Shown: piece by piece, positions 43,401-50,936 of the stretch
Layout: each line of letters opens with the position of its first letter
Position numbering within the stretch: position 1 is the stretch's first letter
Assembly (NCBI GenBank): GCA_900318465.1
Contig: ONKQ01000009.1
Location: 1-64,000 of the forward strand
Reading direction: 5' to 3'
DNA length: 64,000 nt
Source of the DNA: an uncultured Bacteroidales bacterium
GTDB taxonomy: Bacteria; Bacteroidota; Bacteroidia; Bacteroidales; F082
Position numbers and translations under genes: made by a program
The notes under the pieces: generated by a model
Database searches by the model: none
Told to the model about the DNA's origin: nothing
The model's input: only the letters and a program-made list of their open reading frames with translations

Positions 43401-43914
43401 CCTTGTTATACAAGTCTTTCAGCAAAAACCACAAGGTCTCGATGTAGTCGTTGGTGAAGGTGATGTAAGGATCATCGAGGTTGACCCAATAGCCCATCTT
43501 GAGGGTAAGGTCGTCCCACATGTCCTTGTATTTCATCACCTCCTCGCGACAAGCGCGGTTGTAGTCATCAACAGAAATCTTCTTGCCGATGTCTTCCTTG
43601 GTGATGCCGAGTTTCTTCTCTACGCCTAATTCCACAGGCAGGCCGTGGGTGTCCCAACCAGCCTTGCGCACCACATGCTTGCCTTTCAGTGTCTGGTAGC
43701 GGCAAACTACGTCCTTAATCGAGCGGGCCATCACATGGTGGATGCCAGGGGTGCCGTTGGCACTCGGCGGACCCTCGTAAAATACAAAAGCGTTGTCCTT
43801 GTCGCGGTTGTCAAGGCTCTTTTGGAAGGTGTTGTCTTCTTCCCAAAAACGGCGGATTTCATCGGCTGTCTCGGTGAGATTCAGCTGTTTATATTCCTTG
43901 TAGTTGTTTTTCAT
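40471..43914 (-). CDS. ileS: Isoleucyl-tRNA synthetase
   Basis: 1147 residues, class I synthetase. HIGH-like motif NGTPGIHHVMARSIKD, editing-domain WTTTPWTLPSN, KMSKS-like KMSKRLGNAVD, and a long C-terminal domain. Residues ~213-240 (VDSEKLKV...LPTLNPQLST) are encoded by a dispersed repeat inserted in frame just before the editing-domain motif. The protein should remain functional because the gene is essential. Promoter -7 TATTTTTG on the minus strand at 43947-43940. First gene of ileS-dksA-lspA. Confidence 0.95.
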   Translation of the reverse strand: MKNNYKEYKQLNLTETADEIRRFWEEDNTFQKSLDNRDKDNAFVFYEGPPSANGTPGIHHVMARSIKDVVCRYQTLKGKHVVRKAGWDTHGLPVELGVEKKLGITKEDIGKKISVDDYNRACREEVMKYKDMWDDLTLKMGYWVNLDDPYITFTNDYIETLWFLLKDLYNKGLLYKGYTIQPYSPAAGTGLSSHELNMPGCYRDVKDLTCVALFKLKVDSEKLKVIFGGQLPTLNPQLSTFAIAWTTTPWTLPSNTALCVGPNIEYNLVRSVNPVSGEQTYLILGKPLMSSFFPAEEEKPAFEDWKVGDKKLPYEVLGTVKGTDLVGIEYEQLIPWVNPGEGAFRIIPGDYVTTEDGTGIVHIAPTFGADDKRVAAAAGIPPLQMIDKDGKAQPMVDRTGKFWRIEDLDPEFVKNSMDVEAYRPYAGQFVKNAYDPTKTEKDKSLDVDIVVMLKEEGKLFKSEKHTHNYPHCWRTDKPVLYYPLDSWFIKTTALKDRMIELNKTINWKPEATGSGRFGNWLENLVDWNLSRSRYWGTPLPIWRTEDGKEEICIGSVEELRNEIEKSIKAGFMSENPYASSDYTKFDLHRPYIDGVILCSASGKKMFREPDLIDVWFDSGAMPYAQYHYMGEKTEDGRLRTEGQALPFPADFIAEGVDQTRGWFFTLHAIATMCFDSVAYKNVVSNGLVLDKNGNKMSKRLGNAVDPFGAIQQYGADAVRWYMITNSQPWDNLKFDEAGVDEVRRKFFGTLYNTYAFFALYANIDKFDYSEADLAYADRPEIDRWILSELNTLILNVDEAYGSYEPTRAGRAIAEFVDAHLSNWFVRLSRRRFWKSEDNQDKLSAYQTLYTCLETVARLSSPIAPFFSEQLYRDLNNVTGRNKAESVHLTDFPVANMSFIDKALEQRMEMAQLISSLVLSLRKKANIRVRQPLSKIMIPVTGDEMKTQLEKVSHLIMSEVNIKGIEFLSADNNILVKNVKPNFKTLGKKYGKQMKQIQAYFANMSQDEIHAFEKNNGTHLNVDGVDVELTLEDALISTQDIPGWAVTSQDDLTVALDMTITEELMQEGLAREIVNRVQNLRKTGGFEVTDRIELLIEKNEKTDTAVEKFGDYICNETLATINKVDVLEGVEAEELVEGINVKLMIKKK
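43193..43275. repeat. Dispersed repeat family B inserted in ileS
   Basis: Plus-strand GTTGACAGTTGAGGGTTGAG and ACTTTTCACTATCAACTTTC arms; in-frame in ileS. The same type begins the vsr insertion at 22600-22634. Confidence 0.75.
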
Positions 43915-44008
43915 TATTCTTGACTCCTAAATTAAGGCGCAAAAATACGGAAATTTAACGAATGAAAAGAAAAGAGATGCCAAAATTACACCTCTTTCGG
44001 TTTTTCCG

Positions 44009-44070
44009 TAGAGGCAGACCCGTGTGTCTGCCCTTTTGAAAGGGCGAACACATGGGTTCGCCCCTACGAA
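44009..44070. repeat. Repeat family D palindrome
   Basis: GGCAGACCCGTGTGTCTGCCC followed by GGGCGAACACATGGGTTCG CCCC: two short hairpins back to back, between ileS and the large surface protein gene. A related half (GGCAGGCCCTCGTGTCTGCCC) lies near 16131-16151. Confidence 0.75.
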
Positions 44071-44075
44071 TCCAT

Positions 44076-47000
44076 TTATCTGATGACAATCTTCTGTGTC
44101 TTCACATCATTGCCGGTGATGAGACGGAGGACATACACGCCTGAAGCCATACCCACTATAGACAGAGACGCAGGCACTGCGTCTCTACAGACGATTATGC
44201 GACCTTGCACATCCACAATTTGTAGAGACGCATTGAATGCGTCTCCTCCCATACCCGTAAAGACAATATTTCCATTGCTGACGAAGGCAAAAGGTGCATC
44301 GTCGCCGTCTGCGTCTCCGCTGGCGGAAAACACCAGACGGAAACGCGAAGCATAATCCGTTGTCGTGGCGTTGAAGGTATAATTTGGCGTTGTCAACAGG
44401 TCAACGTCCGCGCCAGTCATGTTGTCGATGAGGTGGAGATAGCCCATCTCCACGTTCTCGGGGTTGACCGTAATCGTGTAGGGTCCGTTTTCGGCGGCTC
44501 TGAAGTTGACAGGGATTTCGCCTTGGGCTTCCGCCGTAACGATGGCGTAGTCCTTGCCGTCCTGCGGGATGTAGAGCTTGGAGAGGTCGGCATCGAAGAT
44601 GAACTTCTCAAGCTGGTTGCCTTCGCTGAAGCTGACGATGGCATTATCGAGGGTGCTGGATTGCTTCGTTCCTCGCAATGACGCGAAGCGGCTGTTAGAT
44701 TCAGGAGCCTCAACGACCTGGCTCAACGCGATTTGCAAACCACTCGGGAGGTTGTTGCTCTGTTGCGCCGCCACCTTGGTGAATGTGACGGACTGGCCGC
44801 TTTCGTCGGCCTTCACCATGATGCCTGTGCAGGAAGGAATGGTAGTGCCAGCCTGGTAAGGTGTGCCATTGAGTTGGTCGGTGCTCCCGTCGATGAGGTA
44901 ATAGGGCAAGTCCGAAGTCACATTGCACGGGAACGGGTTGCCCACAAGGTTCCAACCCGGAAGGACGGCTCCTTCGTCCGTATTGAAGTCAAGGGCAACC
45001 ATCCCTTGTGTGCCCAAGGCTCCTGTAAAGCTCAAAGTAGTAGCCCCTGTGTTGGCATACAGGTAGCCTTTGCCGTTGATGAGGTTGAAACCCGGGTCGG
45101 CATGGTTCTCATCCGTACTACCCTTGTAGTTTCTCCATTTATGCGTTCCCTCGTGGTAATAATACAAGCCATAATCACCTGAGAGCAAGCCGTTTGCTGC
45201 CGATGGCGCAACCGTGGCGACGGGCGAAGCGATGAAGTTCCATCCTCCCCCATTGTTGCGCCCCGTGATGTTCTTCTGCACCGTGGCCACCACTCCCGCG
45301 TTGTTGTGGATGAGTTGTCCGCCGGCGGCGATGGTGAGGGTCTTGCCTTCATCAACTATTATATAATCCACATTGGCGGTATAGCCGATAGGGATGGTGG
45401 CATGGGCCGAGATGACCACACTGTTTCCGGCTGTGGGCACCGCGTTGTTGCTCCAGTTAGCAGGCACGTCCCAGTTTCCATCGGTTGTGAATTGATTTAT
45501 ATTTATCTCATCCCAATGGTCTGGGATGCCACTAGCTCCATGGGACCAACCTACCATATTGGGATTTTTCACGAAAGTGCCCACTCTGGCCACACTCGAA
45601 AGCCAGTTTGTCACGCAATTGTTTTCAGAAATATCGGTGGCAAGGCAAACCACATAGTTCAAATTTGAGCAACCATAGAACATTTGATAGTAGCAACTTT
45701 TCACCAAAGTCGTGGCGGGAAGCACGGGGGATGTGGGCAATTTCGTGCAACTCCTAAACATTCTATCATAGCAGTGTTCCGCCAAAGTCGTGGCTGGAAG
45801 CGCCGGTGCTGTGGTCAATCCCCTGCAACCATTAAACATTCCTTGATAGCAGGATACAGCCAAAGTTGTGGCGGGAAGCGTAGGTGCTGTGGTCAATCCA
45901 TTGCAACCATTAAACATTCCTTGATAGCAGGATACACCCAAAGTCGTGGCAGGAAGCGCAGGTGCTGTGGTCAATCTCATGCAACCATTAAACATTCCCC
46001 CGTAGCAGTATTCCGCCAAAGTTGTGGCGGGAAGTTCTGGTGCAGCCGTCAGATATAAGCAATTATCGAACATGTCATAATAGCAGTGATCCGCCAAAGT
46101 CGTAGCGGGAAGTGCAGGTGCTGTGGTCAAATTCGTGCAATAATTGAACATGCCATTGTAACAATAACTATATAGTTCAGTTGCGGGAAGTTGGGGTGCA
46201 ACCGTCAGACTCCTACATCCAGAGAACATATTATTATAACACTTGCTTGCCAAGGTTGTAGCAGGCAAGATGGGTGCTGTTGCAAGGTTAGTGCAACTTG
46301 AAAACATGCTAGAATAACACTCCTCAGCCAAAGTGGTGGCCGGCAGTGCTGGTGCCCTCGTAATCCCCTGACAATTCATAAACATACTATTATAGCAATT
46401 GGCTGTCAATGTGGTGGCGGGCAGCACAATATCAAATAATGGATGGTTCAAGATAGTGTGGGGGTCCTCGTCATCTCTTCGGAAAAGACAATAAAAGGCA
46501 AACGTCTCGGTCAGGGTGGTGTTCGTGGCAAAATTGTCCTGGTCAATCAGGCTCATCATGTTGCCATGGACATAACACGGGTTGGAACATTCGAAATGGA
46601 AGCCTATCGGTTGCCACAGTCCATCAACGTTAACATTAACACAGCAAGTTCCATTGTTTCCTCGGAAACAGATGACATCGTTGGCAGCAAGAGAAATGGG
46701 AGTGTTCCATGACACATAAGCCCATTCGCTTCCGTTCAAATTGTATTCGATGGGAGAGAGTGCTGAAACATCATCCAATTTTACGGTAATCGTTCCCGCC
46801 TCTCCTGCTTGGAACGTCAGCGGTACGGTAATTGGATCGATGTCGTGCTCTTCAACTACCCAGCCGGAGGGGATGTTGTCACCCGATGTCCAATGCTCCA
46901 TTCCGGGAGCCTTGAAAAGGACACCAATGGCGGCCACATTGTTGAGCCAACCGGATGTACAACCGCTTGCCGAAATATCCGTAGCGAGGCATCTCACGTA

Positions 47001-47195
47001 GTTCAGATGGGTGCAACCCTCGAACATAAAAGAATAACACCCTCTGACTAATCTTGTAGCAGGCAATTCGGGAGCCGAGGTCAGAGCGGTGCAGCCGGAA
47101 AACATATTTTGGTAACAATAATCGTACAATGAAGTGGCAAGCAATGCTGGTGCCGTAGTTAATGCGGTACAGCCGGAAACATATTTTGGTAACAC
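44076..47195 (-). CDS. Giant repeat surface protein, downstream half with T9SS tail
   Basis: 1039 residues, no signal peptide; continues the frame of the 47159-49483 gene after a one-base deletion. The first ~175 residues finish module 3, then a fourth module (VPLTFQAGEAGTITVKLDDV) with about eleven CYxxMFxxCxxLTxAPxLPATTL repeats of a BspA-like leucine-rich type. The C-terminal third (NWDVPANWSNNAVPTAGNSV, GWNFIASPV, GWNLVGNPFPCNV) is a beta-rich region followed by a T9SS type A tail ending in KTQKIVIR. Dispersed repeats interrupt it in frame at 44162-44245 and 44652-44696. Confidence 0.85.
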   Translation of the reverse strand: MLPKYVSGCTALTTAPALLATSLYDYCYQNMFSGCTALTSAPELPATRLVRGCYSFMFEGCTHLNYVRCLATDISASGCTSGWLNNVAAIGVLFKAPGMEHWTSGDNIPSGWVVEEHDIDPITVPLTFQAGEAGTITVKLDDVSALSPIEYNLNGSEWAYVSWNTPISLAANDVICFRGNNGTCCVNVNVDGLWQPIGFHFECSNPCYVHGNMMSLIDQDNFATNTTLTETFAFYCLFRRDDEDPHTILNHPLFDIVLPATTLTANCYNSMFMNCQGITRAPALPATTLAEECYSSMFSSCTNLATAPILPATTLASKCYNNMFSGCRSLTVAPQLPATELYSYCYNGMFNYCTNLTTAPALPATTLADHCYYDMFDNCLYLTAAPELPATTLAEYCYGGMFNGCMRLTTAPALPATTLGVSCYQGMFNGCNGLTTAPTLPATTLAVSCYQGMFNGCRGLTTAPALPATTLAEHCYDRMFRSCTKLPTSPVLPATTLVKSCYYQMFYGCSNLNYVVCLATDISENNCVTNWLSSVARVGTFVKNPNMVGWSHGASGIPDHWDEININQFTTDGNWDVPANWSNNAVPTAGNSVVISAHATIPIGYTANVDYIIVDEGKTLTIAAGGQLIHNNAGVVATVQKNITGRNNGGGWNFIASPVATVAPSAANGLLSGDYGLYYYHEGTHKWRNYKGSTDENHADPGFNLINGKGYLYANTGATTLSFTGALGTQGMVALDFNTDEGAVLPGWNLVGNPFPCNVTSDLPYYLIDGSTDQLNGTPYQAGTTIPSCTGIMVKADESGQSVTFTKVAAQQSNNLPSGLQIALSQVVEAPESNSRFASLRGTKQSSTLDNAIVSFSEGNQLEKFIFDADLSKLYIPQDGKDYAIVTAEAQGEIPVNFRAAENGPYTITVNPENVEMGYLHLIDNMTGADVDLLTTPNYTFNATTTDYASRFRLVFSASGDADGDDAPFAFVSNGNIVFTGMGGDAFNASLQIVDVQGRIIVCRDAVPASLSIVGMASGVYVLRLITGNDVKTQKIVIR
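44162..44245. repeat. Repeat family E hairpins in the T9SS tail
   Basis: GAGACGCAGGCACTGCGTCTC and GAGACGCATTGAATGCGTCTC: two palindromes in frame, coding VCRDAVPASL and GGDAFNASLQ in the C-terminal sorting region. Confidence 0.75.
44652..44696. repeat. Dispersed repeat family A, copy in surface protein
   Basis: GGATTGCTTCGTTCCTCGCA ATGACGC; codes SRFASLRGTKQSSTL in frame. Confidence 0.75.
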
Positions 47196-49483
47196 TCATC
47201 GTACAATGAAATGGCACGCAATTCTAGTGCCGTAGTTAATGCTGTGCAGCCGGAAAACATTTCTTTATAACAAGCTCTTCTCACTGATAAGGCAGGTAAC
47301 ACCAAACTCCAGCCGGAGCGGTAGTTCTTGATGTGCGTATTGCCATAGAACATCATAGTGCAGGCATAACTTGGCAACTCAGCCGTATTATAGTCGAACA
47401 GCGAGCATAAGTTGCCATAGAGGTAGCAGTCGGCGGTGCAGGTGAAATGTGAATATTGATTGTCGCCTTGGGCATAGGCAGTGGAAATGATGCTGCTGAA
47501 CTGCAGCTTTTCTCCAGCTTGGAGGCTGATGCCTGTGCCGTATGAATAGCTCGACCAGTCACCTGTTTCACCTATTCTGTACTGTATCCCATTGTTGGGG
47601 GTGCCCCCCCACACCTTTTCTAATGTAACCGTTCCCGCCTCAATGGCTTCGAAGGTCAGCGGAACCATAGGTGGATCGAAGTCTTCAACTGACCAGCCAG
47701 CGGGGATGCCGCTGTCACCCGTCGTCCAATTCTCCATTCCGGGAGCCTTGTCAAAGGTGCCAGTAGCGGCCACTTCGGAGAGCCATCCCAGTGTGCAACT
47801 GCTTGCCGAAATATCCGTAGCGAGGCATCTCACATAGTTCAGATTGGTGCAACCTTCGAACATACCATAATAACAGCCATCAACTAATGTTGAAGCAAGC
47901 AATGCGGGAGCCGAGGTCAGAGCGGTACAGCCAGAAAACATACCATAGTAACAATGTTCAACCAACGAGGAGGCAGGCAATGCGGGAGCCGTGGCCAGAG
48001 CGGTGCAGCCGGAAAACATCTCTCGGTAGCAGGAAATAGCTAATGAGGAGGCAGGCAATGTGGGAGCCGAGGTCAGAGCGGTGCAGCCGGAAAACATACT
48101 GGTATAACAACCATTGGCTAACGAGGTGGCAGGCAATGCGGGAGCCGTGGTCAGAGCGGTGCAGCCGGAAAACATCCGTTCGTAACAACTATCAGCTAAT
48201 GAGGTGGCTGGTAAAACCAAACTATTGTCGGTGTAGTTCTTGATGTGCGTATTGCCATAGAACATCTTAGTGCAGGCATGACTTGGCAAGCTATCCGAAT
48301 TGTTGAACAGCGAGCCTAAGTTGCCATACAGGTAGCAGTCGGCGGTGCAGGTGAAATGTGAATATTGATTGTCGCCTTGGGCATAGGCAGTGGAACTGGT
48401 GCTGCTGAACTGCAGCATTTGTCCAGCTTGGAGGCTGATGCCTGTGCCGTATGAATAGCTCGACCAGTCACCTGTTTCACCTATTCTGTATTGTACCTCG
48501 CTGTTGGGGGTGAAATCCCCCACCTTTTCTAATGCAATCGTTCCCGCCTCAATGGCTTCGAAGGTCAGCGGATACAAAGTTGGATCGAAGTCTTCAATTG
48601 TCCAGTGGTCGGGGATGCCGCTGCCGGGGAAACTCGGACTCGTCGTCCAATTCTCCATCCCGGAAGCCTTGACAAAGGTGCCTCTATAAGCCACACCGTA
48701 GAGCCATCCTTCTATGCAACTGCCTGCCGAAATATCCATAGCGAGACATCTCACATAGTTCAAGTGGGAGCAGTATTCAAACATATACCTATAACAATCG
48801 TGTACCAACGTGGTGGCTGGCAATGCAGGAGCCTCGGTCAGAGCACTGCAGTGGTCAAACATTTCTTGATAACAACCCTCAGCCAATGAGGTGGCTGGCA
48901 ATGCCGGTGCCGTAGTTAATGCTGTGCAGTGGGAAAACATCTCTTGGTAGCAGTAATAGTTTAATGAAGTGGCAGGCAATGCGGGAGCCGTAGTTAATGC
49001 TGTGCAGCCGGAAAACATTTCTTTGTAACAATCGGAAGCCAATGAAGTGGCTGGCAGCACCAAACTCTTGTCGGTGCGGTTTTTGATGTGCGTGTTGCCA
49101 TAGAACATCCTTGTGCAGGCATAATTTGGCAAGCTATTCGAATTGTTGAACAGCGCACCTACGTTGCCATAAAGGTAGCAGTCGGCGGTACAGGTGAAAC
49201 GGCAATAGCCAAGCTTTGAGCCGTAGGAAACCGAGCTGGTGCTGCGGAACTGCAGCTTTTCTCCAGCTTGGAGGCTGATGCCTGTGCCGTATGAATAGCT
49301 CGACCAGTCGCCTGTTTCACCTATTCTGTATTGTACCCCACTGTTGGGGGTGAAATTCCCCACCTTTTCTAATGCAACCGTTCCCGCCTCAATGGCTTCA
49401 AAGGTCAGCGGGATGTCGTCTTGCGCCTTGGCTCCCGCAACGAACAGCAGGAGCAGCAGCATGGATAGTAGTGTCTTTTTCAT
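47159..49483 (-). CDS. Giant repeat surface protein, upstream half (frameshifted)
   Basis: 774 residues with signal peptide (MKKTLLSMLLLLLFVAGAKAQ). Three large modules start at about 49408, 48566 and 47660 with PLTFEAIEAGTxxLEKV, each followed by CTADCYLYGN, MFYGNTHIKN and several repeats of the MFSGCTALTTAPALPATSLA type. The frame breaks in NMFPAVPH instead of NMFSGCTALTT: AAA at 47177-47179 (plus strand) where the other repeats have AAAA. Restoring one base joins it to 44076-47195 as a ~1802-residue secreted protein. May be a real frameshift, slippage-controlled switch or assembly error. Confidence 0.85.
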   Translation of the reverse strand: MKKTLLSMLLLLLFVAGAKAQDDIPLTFEAIEAGTVALEKVGNFTPNSGVQYRIGETGDWSSYSYGTGISLQAGEKLQFRSTSSVSYGSKLGYCRFTCTADCYLYGNVGALFNNSNSLPNYACTRMFYGNTHIKNRTDKSLVLPATSLASDCYKEMFSGCTALTTAPALPATSLNYYCYQEMFSHCTALTTAPALPATSLAEGCYQEMFDHCSALTEAPALPATTLVHDCYRYMFEYCSHLNYVRCLAMDISAGSCIEGWLYGVAYRGTFVKASGMENWTTSPSFPGSGIPDHWTIEDFDPTLYPLTFEAIEAGTIALEKVGDFTPNSEVQYRIGETGDWSSYSYGTGISLQAGQMLQFSSTSSTAYAQGDNQYSHFTCTADCYLYGNLGSLFNNSDSLPSHACTKMFYGNTHIKNYTDNSLVLPATSLADSCYERMFSGCTALTTAPALPATSLANGCYTSMFSGCTALTSAPTLPASSLAISCYREMFSGCTALATAPALPASSLVEHCYYGMFSGCTALTSAPALLASTLVDGCYYGMFEGCTNLNYVRCLATDISASSCTLGWLSEVAATGTFDKAPGMENWTTGDSGIPAGWSVEDFDPPMVPLTFEAIEAGTVTLEKVWGGTPNNGIQYRIGETGDWSSYSYGTGISLQAGEKLQFSSIISTAYAQGDNQYSHFTCTADCYLYGNLCSLFDYNTAELPSYACTMMFYGNTHIKNYRSGWSLVLPALSVRRACYKEMFSGCTALTTALELRAISLYDECYQNMFPAVPH

Positions 49484-49513
49484 ATCGATTAGTGTTTATG
49501 TTGATATTTGTTA

Positions 49514-49740
49514 GTTGACTTCGGGACTGCGAGACTTCGGGACGTGGGACGCGGGACTGCGGAGCGCGGGATTTTTCTGCCGCTTCGCGTCATTGCGAGG
49601 AGGAACGACGAAGCAAATCGAAGATTCAACGTAGTTAATCCAGACATGACGACAACGCCAAAGGTATGAAGTAGATCGACCTGGAGCTTCCTCTTTAGAT
49701 TGCCGCGCTTCGCTCGCAACGACGCAAAGCGACGACATCG
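49514..49740. repeat. Cluster of dispersed repeats A and C
   Basis: GACTTCGGGACTGCGAGACT (49514-49568) then family A copies at 49578-49615 and 49697-49737 (inverted). The 350-bp gap between the surface protein gene and tRNA-Thr holds these and no gene. Confidence 0.7.
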
Positions 49741-49834
49741 CTTTGCGAAACCATGCGACAAAATTAGGAATTACAATTGAATAATGTGCAAAAAAGCACA
49801 AAAAAGAGCCTCGTTTCCAAGACTCTTCTTTGTG

Positions 49835-49907
<73 letters not shown>

Positions 49908-50029
49908 TTCTCTTCCCTTCCCCTTTTTAAGGGGGTGCCCGAAAGGGCGGGGGTTTAAAACGGCTGCAAAAATAGGAATAATTTTGGAAACAGCACCGAA
50001 AAACTTGAAAAAAATCTCCATGCCAACAA

Positions 50030-50060
50030 AAAAGGACACCCTTTCGGATGTCCTTTTCGC
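50030..50060 (-). terminator. Terminator of the gld operon
   Basis: AAAAGGACA (50030-50038) pairs with TGTCCTTTT (50049-50057); on the minus strand a T run follows, 20 bases after the gldN stop. Confidence 0.85.
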
Positions 50061-50076
50061 TTGGGTTCTTTGCCCA

Positions 50077-50910
50077 TCAATACTCCCACAAGCTCTGCTC
50101 GAAGTCGAACATTTCGTTCTTGATGCGCTCCGATTCATAGAGAGCATCGATGTTGAAAGCGTAAGAGTTGATGTAGCGGTCGTAAACGTTCTCTTCCTTG
50201 ACGATGTAGCTGTCGAAGATACGTTTTTGAAGAACCTCGTCATAAGTACGACGCTGGGCCGAGTTGTTGCGGTTGAAGGCAAAAGCCTTGGCTAAAACAG
50301 CTCTCGAATCCTCGTAAGGAATCCAGCAGGTCTGCGAGATACCATCCTCGTCGGCGACGACGGGGCTCAAGGCGATGATACGGACCAAGAACTGAGAGAG
50401 TTTCTTGTCGAAATACCAGTCTTCCTTGATTCTCAGACGGGTCACGTTGAGCAGACGGTCCTTGAAGGCAATCTCGTTAGGCACTTCCTCGCCATCCTTC
50501 CAGATGACCGGCGGGTCGCCAATCTTCGTGTTTTCCTTCTCAAAGTCGGCCAAGGTCAGCGGAGTCACCATGTCATCGATGTTGTTCTCCACGCGGTACG
50601 GCGTGATGTCGCCGCTCTGGATGGCATCGTAAATCACGGTGATGAGGTTTCTCCAGTCCTCGGTCGGGTTGATGGGATAATAGAACACTTGGTTGATTTT
50701 CTGGCGGAAGTCGATTTCGCGGATCACCGTCTTTTTCCACATCACATTGGATTCGTCAATTGGCGGAAGCGGCGACGGTGCTTTTTCGTTCATGATTTCC
50801 TGTTGACCCGAGAGAATGCTGTTCTTCGGCGCCTTGATATCAGTGGTCTGAGCCAAAACGACGGTGCTGCCCAGCATCGCAAGAATCAACATGACAAGTG
50901 TCTTTTTCAT
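50077..50910 (-). CDS. gldN: T9SS ring protein GldN/PorN
   Basis: 277 residues with signal peptide (MKKTLVMLILAMLGSTVVLAQ). GldN family: NVMWKKTVIREIDFRQKINQ, FYYPINPTEDWRNLITVIYD and DEDGISQTCWIPYEDSR. With GldK it forms the large periplasmic ring of the type IX secretion system below the outer membrane. Last gene of gldK-L-M-N. Confidence 0.95.
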   Translation of the reverse strand: MKKTLVMLILAMLGSTVVLAQTTDIKAPKNSILSGQQEIMNEKAPSPLPPIDESNVMWKKTVIREIDFRQKINQVFYYPINPTEDWRNLITVIYDAIQSGDITPYRVENNIDDMVTPLTLADFEKENTKIGDPPVIWKDGEEVPNEIAFKDRLLNVTRLRIKEDWYFDKKLSQFLVRIIALSPVVADEDGISQTCWIPYEDSRAVLAKAFAFNRNNSAQRRTYDEVLQKRIFDSYIVKEENVYDRYINSYAFNIDALYESERIKNEMFDFEQSLWEY

Positions 50911-50936
50911 CTTCTATGGGTTTTTAATTCATTCTT

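Noticed and set aside
45684..46440. Regularly spaced near-identical ~72-bp units that resemble a CRISPR array at first glance
   Set aside because: They are codon-phased repeats of the surface protein (CYxxMFxGCxxLTTAPxLPATTLA). There are no unique spacers of constant length between them and no cas genes.
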